The notes under the pieces are model-generated. The model had not been told where the DNA came from and did not search any database. It was given only the letters and a program-made list of their open reading frames with translations. Source: Watersipora subatra (taxonomy: Eukaryota; Bryozoa; Gymnolaemata; Cheilostomatida; Watersiporidae). From it: a DNA stretch of 64,000 bases. Of the stretch, positions 20,271 through 32,159 are shown one piece after another. Both the position numbers and the translations under genes were made by a program. The stretch is taken from NCBI RefSeq assembly GCF_963576615.1, contig NC_088716.1, positions 61,412,228-61,476,227 on the forward strand, written 5' to 3'. The stretch's first letter is position 1. Each line of letters opens with the position of its first letter.

Positions 20271-20368
20271 GCCACCCCCTCTCCTATCCCCCTTCTCTCT
20301 TCTCGCCTTTCCTCTTCTCCCAAGAAGAAGTGGGAAAGGGAAAAGAGAGAAGTGGGAAAGGAGAAGGG
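20271..20368. repeat. Pyrimidine/purine fold-back inside the left TIR
   Basis: A C/T-only stretch (CCCCTCTCCTATCCCCCTTC onward) is followed by its near inverse G/A stretch, so each arm of the P element has its own internal hairpin. The mirror copy lies at about 22953-23040. It could form a hairpin or triplex. Confidence 0.75.
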
Positions 20369-20474
20369 GGAAAATAGCCCACCCACCCTGGGCCAGACCC
20401 TGGCTAGGTAAATAGACCAATATCATGCTGGACTAAACATGACTAAATATGATAAGTATGCAAGTATCTTTTAA

Positions 20475-21348
20475 AGGTTGACTTGTAACAAAATTCACTT
20501 TACAGTTATTTGATATTAAAAGATTCACCATGTCCTACTCTGTTGTGTTGTAGGTGCAAAATATGTGGAAAGGTGATTACGAGCTCTTAAAAGCTAAAAA
20601 AACGAACAGAATATCGCAGCCACATGAGACTGCCGTAGTTTGGATTCTCTTTCCAAAACAGTTCAAATGTGACGCAGTTGTGAGAGATGGTTTCTGTTTA
20701 CACTTTCATGCAACCTTATTCGTTGAAATATTTACACAAATATCCTTCACACATTCACTAAAACTATGTCTATTGTTTTTACGCGTCTGTTTTATCGTCA
20801 TCGTAATGCTGTCACTTTTAGCAGTGATATCTTATAACTTACCGTAAAAAGTCGTGTAATTTTTTCGCCTTAGCTTGAAGGAGTACATATCATTGTCTGA
20901 TAATCATGACGAGCCTGTTGGTCACTTGTGTTAATCGAAAAGGGCTGCAGAAATTATTTGCGAAGTATTGGGTCACATGATTAGATTACGTCTTGCCAAT
21001 TAGACCAAACCGAAACAACACTGTTAAGTAGCGAGCATCTATATTTGGTACGGGTTTTCGGTAAAACTTGAAGTGTTTGTCATAAACTAGTGCTACGATA
21101 AGTTTATATTGAGCTTTTTATTGGCCTTTCAATTCACGCGAGAACATCCGTGACAAGACAATAAATAAATTTCATGACTACACCAGAAAAATAAAGAGAT
21201 TCCAGCCTACGGCGGCTTTTCGTTTTTGAGCTTTTAAGAGCTTGTAATCACTTTTCCACACATTTGGCACCTACAACACAGCAGAGTAAGACAGGGTGAA
21301 TATTTTGATACCAAATAACTGTAATGTGAATTTTGTTGCAAGTCAACA
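20475..21348. mobile_element. piggyBac-like non-autonomous element, copy a (nested in P element)
   Basis: Ends AGGTTGACTTGTAACAAAAT and ATTTTGTTGCAAGTCAACAT, with TTAA at 20471-20474 and TTCA at 21349-21352. The 874-bp length and internal sequence match copies at 41037 and 58940. It interrupts the P-type transposase region, so it inserted after the P element. No protein is encoded. Confidence 0.8.
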
Positions 21349-21360
21349 TTCAAGTCAAAA

Positions 21361-21855
21361 ATGAGACAGAATGATTATTTTACAACTGGCTATGTATCTC
21401 GGTCGCTAAAGCTGAAGTGTAATGATGGTATCACTAGCATCGTGGATGTTACCAACTATGATGTCAACCAAGCAACAAATTCCCTAATCAGAGTTAAGAA
21501 TCGTGGTGGCTTGACTTTGTCTTCACCTGTGGTGATTAAGGTTTGCAACCACAGTGAGAAAGCGGTGAGAGTTTTGCTTAGTAGTGCTGGGTTGGTGACA
21601 AACTTGCCCAGGCTAGCACTAATTGCCACCATGGAAAGGTTGCTGGGGTTCAACATCATGCTACTGTCTAAGTGTAGTCTTAATGCTAGTAGCCTAGATA
21701 GTGAGATAGCAAAGAGATATATTTCGATTAGAGCACATTATGAAGCTAAGAATAGAGCTGGCACGGGTAGCTCGTCTGGTCTTGACCCACCGGGTCAGAG
21801 GTGCCCTGGTCGGTCCACCCGACCTTCGGGTCTTCTTATACAAAGACACAGGTAG
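21361..21855 (+). pseudogene. P-element/THAP9-like transposase remnant, C-terminal region
   Basis: The frame contains TTGYVSRSLKLKCNDGITS and LIRVKNRGGLTLSSPVVIK, then VCNHSEKAVRVL. This matches the Tyr-Val..Cys-x2-C-like block and the (K/R)xRGGL..PS..V..(I/V)C motif of P/THAP9 transposases. Similarity ends near 21,750; the last 30 residues are unrelated. The N-terminal THAP and catalytic regions are absent and the nested element at 20475-21348 abuts its 5' end. A related remnant is at 52,400-52,709. Confidence 0.65.
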
Positions 21856-22042
21856 GTTTATGGCTAAATGAGAGCGATTGTATGTCATTTTTTAAGTGCG
21901 ATTGAAATCGAGTCGCATATAGTCCTAGCGCGAAAGGACCAGGCAAAATAAAACGAGGTGAGTTCAGACTATATTTTTACGTCTGCGACAATAGTCTTTG
22001 GACTATAGCTTTCACAAAATTTATCGGCAAGAAATAATCAAC

Positions 22043-22198
22043 ACGTCGGTGGTCTGGGAGTTCATGAAGAAGCCGGTCAAGAAAGGGAAATATCAAGTTA
22101 TTTGTACAATATGCGAAAGCAAGTTAAGTTAAAAAGAAGGGTCCACCTCAATATTATTGAGGCATTTACAACGAAGGCATCCTGAGGAGCTTAAAAGC
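22043..22198 (+). pseudogene. BED-type zinc finger fragment (hAT-like)
   Basis: The frame reads VVWEFMKKPVKKGKYQVICT, then ICESKLS, an in-frame TAA, then KEGSTSILLRHLQRRHPEEL. Aromatic residues, C-x2-C and H-x4-H are spaced as in BED fingers of hAT transposases. The stop and the absence of a downstream transposase mark it as a fossil, possibly another nested insertion. Confidence 0.65.
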
Positions 22199-22602
22199 GT
22201 ATCTAAGAACCTTCAATCCAGCAAATTTATTTTATTTTTAATTTTTTTCACTAATACCAGAAGTTTTAGGGAAGTGATGGATTTTTGCTTTCCACTATGC
22301 TGGATTATCCATTTCTATATTTGCAAAGTATTTCTTAACTAATCTCTTCTTGTGGATTATAATAGCAGTTGAAAATAAACCCTGTAATAAAAACACAAGC
22401 CATATCATGCCATTAATCTATTACCCATTGAATACCATTGATCCACCAATGTCTAGCCATAAATTGTAAATTGCATCTATAAACCAAGCCACAAAATATA
22501 ATGATTGGTGTAATAATGGGTTCTTTTAGCTTAGGTTATTGATATCACAACATTAGGCTGTAATAGAACTATCTCTTAACCTTAAATGAATAAAAAAAAT
22601 CG

Positions 22603-22738
22603 CGCATGCTGACCCGGTCCGCATGCTGACCCAGTCCGCATGCTGACCCGGTTCGCATGCTGACCCGGTCCGCATGCTGACCCGGTTCGCATGCTGACCC
22701 GGTCCGCATGCTGACCCAGTCCGTATGCTGACCCGGTC
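22603..22738. repeat. 17-bp minisatellite, 8 copies
   Basis: Eight head-to-tail units of CGCATGCTGACCCGGTC with GGTC/GGTT/AGTC variants. It is GC-rich against an AT-rich surround. Open frames of the type GQHADRVSM on the minus strand are artefacts of this repeat. Confidence 0.95.
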
Positions 22739-23331
22739 CGACTCGGTCTTGGCCCACACTGCTGACCCTGAGTCTGGCGCGACCCTGCATTTCTTGGTCT
22801 CATTTCAGTTCTAGCTAAGAAAGCCACTGATTCCACTTCCCTGATCAGATCGAAACTTCACAGGTCCATCATATTCAGTCATGTTTAGTTCAGCATGATA
22901 CTAGTCTTTTACCTAGCCAGGGTCTGGCTCTTCAGGTAGGTGGGCTATTTGCCCCGCTCTCCTTTCCCCCTTCTCTCTTTTCCCCTTCTCACTTCTTCTT
23001 TGGAGAAGGGAAAAAGAGAGAATGGGGATAGGAGAGGGTGGCAAATAAAGCCCTGTTGGCTCATGATTTTTGTGCAACAATTCATAGCTTTTATAGTTTT
23101 AATGTATGGTGGTTATCAGATATTATCACAGAACCGCTTTAGTTTACTGGATTATGTATCCAAGAAAGTTTTTATGTGAAAATAAATGTGGTTTTGTCAC
23201 CTTCTCCTCATAAGCTCCATTGTAAGTAACAGTGCAGTCAAGCATTAGGTACAATACAATGACGTAACGTCATGCTATTTAAATCTGACAGGCTTTCTCC
23301 CTATTGGCCAATCTAGGTTTATATATCTATG

Positions 23332-25069
23332 GTTAAATCATATATGTTGGTCGATGGACTAAGTAATCATTTTGTCATTTTGTCATTTTGTCATTGCATC
23401 ATTTTCTCAACAAGAGCCAAAAAAATGTCATGTTTAAAGTACTAAAATGTCAATTGAAATGCCAGCTATAAATGTACTTGTAGACTGATGGAACACTGTC
23501 AAGTAAATTCTTATGAACCACTTATAACAAGCTGACTACTCTGAGTTACTTTAAGGTGTTAATGTGTGAAGTTTTTATACAAAATGGTAGTTTAACATAC
23601 AATGTATATATTGGAAGTTGGTAGTTTAACATACAATGTATATATTGGAAGTTCGTTGAAGAGAACAAGAAGCAAAATTATTGTAAAAATGTAAAGTTTT
23701 CTTCAAATACAAGTTATACGACCACAAGTTGTTTACCTGGATAAAAACTGAAAAGTACGTTTATATACAAACAGTGATAATAGAAAGCTTTAATAGAATA
23801 AACGCATTGATCACAATAAGTTAGATATATTTGTATAAAAACAACGATATTTGAAAGTCTTTAATAAACACTAGTATATTATTGAGTAGATCTAAAATGT
23901 CTCATTTAAACTGACTGACAATTATTCATATCCATCTACTTCAAGCCATTGTGAAAGTTTATATAGGACTACTGAAGCTATAAAACATGTTCATTAACCT
24001 TCCAATCTTCACTTACTGGGTCTGCTCTCACCAAAACTCAAGTACAGGAAGTCTCATGCATGAGCTCCAATCTAGAATGTATAATATCTACTTTAATTAT
24101 AAAGAGTGAAAAGAACATATACCTTTGTATCAACTGTGTCAGAACTTGACATTTAAGCAACCCTTCCTTTCCTTCCGTCTGCATGCTGACACAGTCTGAA
24201 CAACACACCTCTACTGCATGATAGAGCTCTCGATACGGACAGCTTACACTCACAAACTCTACAATATATGTTCATCATTTATATTATAAATTATTATCAA
24301 CTGATTATCAATTATTATTAAAATTATAATTTCCAAAACTCACACTAAGATGTGTAATATATTATTGGTGATTTTTTAAACCATTTTTTTTGTTACTACA
24401 TCAGTTTCCCTCCATCATTTGTTTGATAGGCACAAAAGTTTAACTCAACATTAGCTTGTTGAGAGCAGTGGAAAACCCAATAATTCATGAGATAAGACGT
24501 AATTCTTAGATGGCTTTTCTACTATTAAATCATGGTAAGGGGTAATCGTGTCTCAGCTGTTGTTATAAATATGAGAAATATTGTAATAGATATATTGACC
24601 ATTTTTTGCTTACACACCGTTTATCTCTGTGCAAGGTACCTACAGAGTAGAACTGTAATTGTGAACTCCTTGTATTTATTACCTAAACAAACTAATCACA
24701 CTATCATATGTAAGTCTTCAATAATCAGTAACAAAAGCCAATGCGCATTTATGACAGTGTTATGTTTACCCCAGTGCAGTGCAGTCATGCCTTGACATAT
24801 GGAGGTTACGAAAACATTGTTCCAGACAACAGTCAAGTTAAAGTATTAAACTTTGTGCATTGACAATCTCTTGCCTTTACTACTGGTGCTCTGCATGTTA
24901 TTTGTTCTATCTCCTACATCAGTTTCCCTCCGTCATTAGTTTGATAAACACAAAATTTTAACTCATTGTTTGCTTGTGGAATTCTTCCACATGGCTGTCA
25001 TCAAAGCTGTAACTTTATATTTAAGCCAGATTTTTGAGCAGTGGAAAACCCAAATAATTCATGTCATAA
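23332..25069. repeat. Duplicated flank of copy 3, part 2, and truncated upstream region of a lost copy 4
   Basis: Continues the flank interrupted by the P element (collinear with 3,640-4,310 and 10,760-11,450), then the upstream region up to about 24,830. A rearranged join follows: 24,839-24,900 resembles 3' flank (9,520-9,600) and 24,905-25,069 resembles upstream region (11,640-11,790). A 34-bp tandem duplication lies at 23586-23653. The array ends at 25,069 and no fourth gene is present. Confidence 0.7.
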
Positions 25070-26560
25070 CCCAACTAACAATTTTACGTTCCCAGAACGT
25101 TCCAGGGAGGTTCCGAAAAGTCCCAGAAACGTTACATCGTAACGTTGTCACAAGATTATTTGTAGACACATTTTCAACGTTCCAGCAACGTTGTGGGAAA
25201 AACATTGCTGGAACGTAACTCTCAAAACGTTCCATCAATGTTGTGGGAATTACTTTGCTGGAACGTATTTCCCATAATGTCCCTACAACGTTGTGGGAAT
25301 TACGTTGCTGGAATGTTAGCAAATGATCCTGCATAACATTCCCACAATATTGTGTAATATTCCATGAACATTTCTTACATAATATTGTCTCAAGGCTATT
25401 AGCTAACATCCCAGGAAGGTTACGCATAGAACATTGGTGGGACATTGATGCGTAGGGATTTCCATCTTTATTATACAATATTTCTAGCTACTGAGCATTG
25501 CTTTCCTTGCCGCGGTAATCTCGTTGAGCTAAAACGAAATATAATTATAAGGGCATACAAGTTAATGGGCATTGGCTTCGCTCTACTAACGAAATGATTT
25601 ACATACGCGTCGGCTTGTCAGACGACACGTAGCGTTAATCAATCGGTGATAGACTAGCACCATCCATCTGACACATCATGTACATGTGGCGACTTGGTCA
25701 GTTGCGATGAGTTCACACCGTCGCGTTTTACTTTGACCCGTCTAGCTAATGCTTTTGGAGTCAGAGCTAATAGACCCTAGTCATTTTTGCGATATGTCTA
25801 ATGAAGTGCGAAAATTGAAATTTGTAGTGACTTTTCATTTCATTTACATAAATCATTCAAATTTATCATTATTTCTTTTTCATTATTTTGTTTGTTTTTA
25901 TATCTGTGATGAAAAATCTATAACATTTTTAATTTGTTTCATTTTAAATAATTTTTTGTTATGAAAGGGGGACAACTTCCAAAAAATGAATCATGCGTTT
26001 TTGTACCATTCTAGCTAGAACGTTAGAACGAGGAAAAGGTTTGCTAACGTTATTATAACGTTGTTACAAAACATTGTTATCGAATGTCCTAGCAATGTTA
26101 CAGGATTGCTACTTTGAAATGTCTGGGTATAAGCATTCACATAATATTGTCTTCTAATATATTCGGAACAGTATGGCATTTCACCATTATGGAACATTCA
26201 GCAGATGATCTGGTGCAAAATTCCTGCGACATGGGGAGAATGTTACAGAACATTCCACAAGCATGCCTTTTATGATGTTGCCTCAAAGATATTAGCTAAC
26301 ATCACAGGAACGTTTTCGTGCAGAACATTAGTGGGGTGTAACTGTGTAGACAATTTCTAACATTTTGATGTTTCACAGAATGTTCCTCTAATGAATTGCG
26401 TACAATGTTACTATAATGTACCGAGCATAACCGTCGACAATATTCTTTCCTTAAGCTATACAACATTCCACCAACATTACGTCTCCGAAGCAACCTAATT
26501 TTTCTATAATGTGCCATGCTTAACCTTCACACAACATCTCTTCTCAAGGCTGACGGACAT
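25070..26560. repeat. Repeat region rich in AACGTTCC / GGAACGTT motifs
   Basis: Starts CCCAACTAACAATTTTACGT at the exact end of the duplicated array. It then carries many direct and inverted variants of AACGTTCCAGCAACGTTGTG and GGAAT.ACTTTGCTGGAACG (25,080-25,460; weaker at 26,020-26,540). The 25,480-26,010 interval is ordinary AT-rich sequence. The left edge looks like a transposon terminus; no right terminus was found. Confidence 0.5.
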
Positions 26561-28409
26561 TCAACAAATATTGCACCTTAGATATATACGAAGACTTTTA
26601 CTAGATTATTCTTAAAATAATCTTTGTGAGCATCTCAATAGTTAGGGCATGGTTCCGAAGCTGTATATTTTGGTACAAACAGTTGCATGATATAATAACA
26701 AAAAATAATATGAAACACAATAAAAATATAGCTATAAAATGACTAAACTCTATATATATTGTCATCATCAAAACATGGCAGAAAAATACCACAACCTTTA
26801 CACCAGAATAAATTATATATCAATGATACACAGAGACAAACAAGCAAAGCTATGATCATATTTGTGAATAATGCTACAGTCCACCAAATGCTTTACCACA
26901 TTAGACTAAAGTTTTTCCAGCTCGTCAGTCCTTGGATTGTGGTGGCGAAGGCTGTTCTTTCATCCAACAATTCAGATTACAGTACAATCCTTTAAGCCCT
27001 GAAATGTGAAGAAGCATTTATATTAGCAGATGAGAACTGCTAAAAATTACAGAATACAAACAAAGCAAATATGAGTATAAACTAAATATGGCAACAACCT
27101 GTTAACAAAGTAATTATGAACATCGAGGTTGATCTGCCACATCACAGTGTCACTTGCTAGATACATGAAATAGTACCAGCAATACTTTTCTTTTCACTAT
27201 TTGTGGGCACTCTATAATAAGGTAATATTGTCCAGTCATTCAAGTTTTTGGAATCGCGATTCCTCATAATAGGCACAGGTGGATACAAGAGTGCACAACC
27301 ACCATATTTTCAAAATCATCCTAATCAGCTTTTTATTTAATGGCTTCATAACCGAGCTTCCTATAAGGCTGCAACTTCATATTGGCATATTATGAAAAAT
27401 GCACAAGCATATCATATTTAGGGTTGCGCTAATAGTAAGTTTCTTCAGAAGCAACTAATGTCCTAGTCGCATTGTTCTTATGCTGAATTATCATTTTAAT
27501 AATTTGAAATTTAAAAAAGAGTTGTTGTAGAATAGCAATGCGGTAAATTAATTAGTAAATCTCATGTAGCCAAAAACACGAACTTGGACATATCCATTAA
27601 AAAATAATAACAAACTGTAAGCTAACAACTCCGCATTAGTCGAGTTATTCACTTGGAGTAAACCTTTCTGATGAGACGCTATATGTGCAAACAGCTATAT
27701 ACGCAGGTAAATGAGAAGCACTGTTAATGCTATTGCAGATTGTTCCAAAGTTTTAAGAAACGCCGTGCAGATATTTAATGAAAAATTAAACGATAAGATT
27801 TTGTAAGTTTTAGTTGATCTAGAAGTATGCGAGCAGCCTGCCTTTTCAATTTCCTTTATAAGCTTGTTTGAATTAGCGCGTACACTCTTTTAAAAATACA
27901 TAGTCAATCGGCTATTGTTGCCTCTTACATATTGTCAAATTCTTCAATCATACCTATCTTATATCACAATCAAATAGCTGAAAATCATGTCATAAAAAGA
28001 GAAAAAGAAATTACATCGCACTACTAGCTCTAAGTTGACATTTTGGTAAAAGGCAGCACGATTCTCAACCTAACATGCTTATCACAAGTTATACATAATC
28101 TAACACAATGCAAACTTTCAAGAGTTGCTTTCTTAATTATCTACACGTGCACACAACTCTTAGATTTCCATATTTTCTCTGCTTAAAATTCTGATGTGCT
28201 AGGTTGTTAGTGTTGAAATGTGCTTCCAATCTGCCAAAAAAATCTACGTTTTGTACTACAGCATTTCTAAATTTGAAACTAATTTTTCCAACTTTCAATA
28301 ACAAAAATCACAGTTAAAGGGAGAGTAACTATAGATCTATCGTAAATTCAAGAGTACAAGTCGAGATCTGAAGTTTGGTTCGAAAATCCTGGTTTTGACA
28401 TGTACATAC
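26561..28409. other. Non-coding, nothing recognised
   Basis: AT-rich with only short chance frames. No repeats or splice-flanked coding blocks were recognised. Confidence 0.4.
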
Positions 28410-28561
28410 CGTGACCTCTTCCATGGCCCAAATCTTTTATTCGCTAATAGTTCAATCGGGATCAGAGGCGGGCAATGCGTAGCTGAAGAAATGGCATTCA
28501 AAACATCATCAGTAAGGACGCCTTTTTTGGCGCCGTCGGGAATACTACAATTAACAAAAGC
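28410..28561 (-). CDS. Possible internal exon of an unidentified gene
   Basis: On the minus strand the acceptor CTACTCTCAG precedes a 152-bp open block encoding SIPDGAKKGVLTDDVLNAIS, then SATHCPPLIPIELLANKRFG and PWKR. It ends at CACG|GTATGT. Composition looks protein-like, but no family was recognised and no joining exon could be proven. Confidence 0.3.
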
Positions 28562-28943
28562 CTGAGAGTAGCATGTTATAGTGAAGATCACAGAGAACAA
28601 AAAACAAGCACTTAACCAACGTACCGGTTCACCTCAATACAAGAACAAAACCGCTACCTCGGATAATAGGTATTCAACAGTGTGGCAACGCCGCAAGACA
28701 GATTTCTGTCAGAAATCGTGATTCATGTACAAGAAAAAGGTGTGAATGCCCAATAGTGGATGTGTCAAATGGATTACTGAAGTGTGGCTTTGTAGGCAGA
28801 TACTACAAAAACCAACATCAAATTCAAAACATATCACATAATTCCAGAAGAGAATCCTAGTGATGACATTTCGAATGGTGAATAATGGGGACCTGGTGTT
28901 CCAATCAGCTCACATTGAGTAGGATTACTGGTATTGCACTATT

Positions 28944-29189
28944 TTATAAATAAATTCCTATATGTGATATCATGTAATTTTGATTCGCAACGGTTTTTTG
29001 AAGTTGAATTTTACTAGAAATCGTGCCATGAATTACATTACCGTCATATTTTTGTGCAGACACCGCAGCAATACTATTTAAATTCATGAAAGAAACGAAG
29101 TCACTGTTGGGATTCAAACACAAATGCTCTATGGTAACATCTTCCAGCGCAGCGAGCTGGAAGCTTGTAGGTGTAGCATAAATACACAC
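28944..29189 (-). CDS. Unrecognised frame, possible terminal exon
   Basis: An 81-residue minus-strand frame (TSFQLAALEDVTIEHLCLNP, NSDFVSFMNLNSIAAVSAQK) has balanced composition unlike the surrounding noise frames. It lies upstream of the 28410-28561 candidate exon on the same strand, but their relation is unknown. It may be a transposon fossil. Confidence 0.25.
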   Translation of the reverse strand: MCIYATPTSFQLAALEDVTIEHLCLNPNSDFVSFMNLNSIAAVSAQKYDGNVIHGTISSKIQLQKTVANQNYMISHIGIYL

Positions 29190-31041
29190 TGGTCAGTGCG
29201 CAAGGCGACATTGCAGTAGAAGGACTGGTCTTATGTACTGAATATTATATGGTATGTTTATCGAATTTGATATGGTTGTCACGACGTTAAGGGCTTAGGG
29301 CACAAATAAACAAACTTTCCATGTAGCTGAATTAAAGCATATTGATAACATATTAGTAAGCCTACAACATGTATAATAAAAACACAGACATGGAAAATTT
29401 GCAATAGTGATGGAAAAATGCAAGAAATATGTCTAGATCTCACCTGTCCCACAGTTATTGATACCGATTCAATTGGTTATGGAGAATTTACTGTTGAGCC
29501 GAACCGGTGTATGGTTGGCAAATTGACCATAGTAGTGGTGATTGACTAGATAGCGATTAGACGATTAGTTGCAAGGATAATGGCCAGATCTTGTGAGATT
29601 CATTCTAAAAAATCGCAAACAAACTACATTAGAGATCTTGCAAACAGCAAATCGATAAACTATCTATATGGTAAGAATCTAATGGTTATGGACTTGGACT
29701 GAGATTGAACCGATAACCTTGTAGTTGCAAACCCTAAATCTGGCCACTAAAAACTGCTGGTTGGTCACTACTAATATTGCTCAACATTTTCCAACTGAAT
29801 AACAAGTTTAGTAGCTCAGTGACTAACAAACATGTCTTTACTCATTTGATATATGCGTATAGATCTTCATCTTTATGAAATTTTGGAGACAAAAATAATG
29901 GCAAAGAAAGATTTCTTCAAATTAAGTTTAGGAAATGGCGTTCAAACTTGTATCAGAGTTTGTCACATCAGAGTTGTCTTCTCTATTTTATGGCAGTCAA
30001 AAACTATTAATGATTCACCATTACTCCGTTTGTACACAACACACAGTCACTCGCAATGATATTTATTATCAACAATGCCTCTGAAGTAGGTAATGAAATC
30101 AAAAGATAATGCTACTACTCAGTAACATGCTTTACACATTTTTCTACGCATATATGGCTTCAAAGCCATTTCAATTCTATTAGCAAAAGCTCGCTCAACC
30201 AGCAAAAGTGTTTTTATCAGTTATTAAGACATTCGATAACATCGCTGTGATACGTGAAAAAAATCATTTTAAAAGTTGTACTTCTCTTAAAGCACAGAGG
30301 TACAGTTAAAGAACGAAAGCAATATGTAACCCTTTTAGTGCCATAGGCCTACTCTTTTTAATGAATTCCTGTTTACAGAAGCGTGACATTTTAAAGACAA
30401 ATTATATCCATTCTATGACTCGCAAATGCTTTTCAAGCTGTTTTCCAACGTCAAACGCATCCAAGAACGATAATCCACTGCAGTTTACCACCATGGAGTG
30501 CAATTATTTATAAACACAGTCTTTAACACTCGGTTTTATTTACGGAGAAAAACTTGAATTTGTACCAATGCAAAAAACTTTACTCACCTGCAATAACGAT
30601 CACAAAGAGCGTCAATATCATTTATTACTATATTGTGAATTTTATTGTATTGTAAGTTGTAAGTATTGCAGATGAGTTAAGCATCGTTAAATCATTAATT
30701 GAACTACAACAACCGGAAAAATAAATTAGTATGGCGGATATTTCCTCCTCCTAGTTTTGCCTTGTCCGATATTTTCAGGCATAATACGATGTAAATGCAT
30801 ACCTTCGAAATCTTTCGAAGGAGTACGATGCGGATTTTTAGCTTTCCCACGCATCGAACTTCATAAATTCAGAAAAGTTATAACTGAATTCTATGTATAT
30901 GCCCACAAACAATCTCGGTTGATAGTTTGGTTCATTATACAGTAATACAAAAAAGCGTTTAATCTCTTTGTAAAGATTTAATAGACGTAAACTGACAAAA
31001 CGTCGTAAAACCACGGTTATGGAAGAGCAAGCGAGTCATAC
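29190..31041. other. Non-coding, nothing recognised
   Basis: No convincing exon, repeat or element terminus was seen. Confidence 0.4.
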
Positions 31042-31045
31042 TTAA

Positions 31046-31395
31046 AGGTTGACTTGCAACAAAATTCACATTACAGTTATTTGGTATCAAAAGATTCGCC
31101 ATGTTTTACTCTGTTGGGCGGTAGGTGCCAAATATGTGGAAATGTGATTAAAAGCTCTTAAAAGCTCAAAAACAAAAAGCCGCCGTAGATTGGAATCTCT
31201 TGATTTCGATGACGTATCCGCGCTGTACGGTTATTGTCTTGTCACGTGATGTTCTCGCGTGAATTGAAAGGCCAATAAAAAGCTCAATATCAAACTTATC
31301 GTAGCAATAGTTTATGATAATCACTTCGGGTTTTACCTAAGACCCCGTATCAAATATAGATGCTCGCTACTTTACAGTTTCGGCTTGGCCATTCC
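31046..31395. mobile_element. piggyBac-like non-autonomous element, copy b (left part only)
   Basis: Left end AGGTTGACTTGCAACAAAAT after TTAA (31042-31045), matching the other copies for about 350 bp and then lost near TTCGGCTTGG. The right end is missing. A short ATG frame just after it (31431, MSNSEELRPWRFEPDAL) resembles the N-terminal motif of P2X7-like transposon-associated proteins, but it stops within 29 codons. Confidence 0.7.
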
Positions 31396-32159
31396 GTTCG
31401 ACTATTCATGTCTGAGTTGCGATCATAAAAAATGTCAAATTCTGAAGAGTTAAGACCCTGGCGTTTCGAGCCTGACGCTCTATCTGAAGAAAATCCTCAA
31501 CAGAATAAAACCTCCTAGCAAGTAAGCACCGCCACTAGCCAGCTCTTATGTGCCAAGCTAGCTAGTAGTAATAGTTTTAGCTTGAGAGTGATAGAACGAA
31601 TATTATTATATATGATTTTAATGATGATAATTATCGCTTCAATATTGCGAAAAAATAATTACAGATTTTTCTCGAATGACAACATTAACAATTTTAATAT
31701 TTAAATCTAGTGCTGCACTGATATACTGTTGGATAACATCGACCTGATGTATTAGCTATGGTTGCATAGACATATCTGTTCATTTGGACTTCATTTGTTC
31801 AAAGTGGACTTCCGGTGTCATGGTGGACGGACGCGCTTTTTTGCCAAAAATACTTCTCTCACAAAAAATTACTGAATTCCTTACAGCACACAGCTCTACA
31901 TCATCAAAGAAGGCTTGCATCAGGGCTTGAGTAGGGGCCCAAGCATCTCTAGGCACCAGGAGCTAGACTCCGTCTGCGTAGATTGAGCCTTTGCTGGGTT
32001 GTCTTAGATGCCAGCTGAGTCTTGGTGATCTGCCATTGCTTACCATTGTTCAGGACAAATTGATTATTTTCTTTATTTATTTCCCATTTTATTAATAATT
32101 TTCTTTTGTCTTGTAAAATTTAATCACTTGTGTACTAATCATCTCTGTAAAAACTGAAA

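Larger units (their letters stand above)
19970..23331. mobile_element. P-superfamily DNA transposon, 3,362 bp, with 8-bp target duplication
   Basis: The ends are CATAGATATATAAACC and GGTTTATATATCTATG. Inverted arms are long, about 485 bp (19970-20454) and 463 bp (22869-23331). GTTAAATC is duplicated on both sides (19962-19969, 23332-23339). Paralogous empty sites at about 3,625 and 10,760 read straight through (TTGT.NGTCCAATCATATATG). The interior has a P/THAP9-type transposase remnant at 21361 and a BED-finger remnant at 22043. It also holds a 17-bp minisatellite and a nested TTAA element at 20475-21348. The 8-bp duplication, the transposase remnant and a sister element at 53306-56119 with near-identical ends support P-superfamily assignment. 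Confidence 0.85.

Noticed and set aside
20051-20415. Frames through the C/T-rich and G/A-rich stretch
   Set aside because: Low-complexity Ser/Leu/Pro and Arg/Glu/Gly translations of a fold-back inside the P element TIR.
22553-22836. Three minus-strand frames with repeated GQHADRVSMRTGSAC
   Set aside because: They translate the 17-bp minisatellite in each frame.
25059-25478. 139-residue minus-strand frame in the AACGTT region
   Set aside because: Its protein is built from repeated CWN/NVVGTLWE-type units dictated by the nucleotide repeat.
30757-30945. 62-residue frame starting MPCPIFSGIIRC
   Set aside because: No motif, no splice context, and composition similar to other chance frames.
31431-31517. 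Short frame MSNSEELRPWRFEPDAL resembling the start of P2X7-like transposon-associated proteins
   Set aside because: It ends after 28 codons without a usable donor before the stop. At most it is a fossil exon, so it is noted only under the adjacent element.
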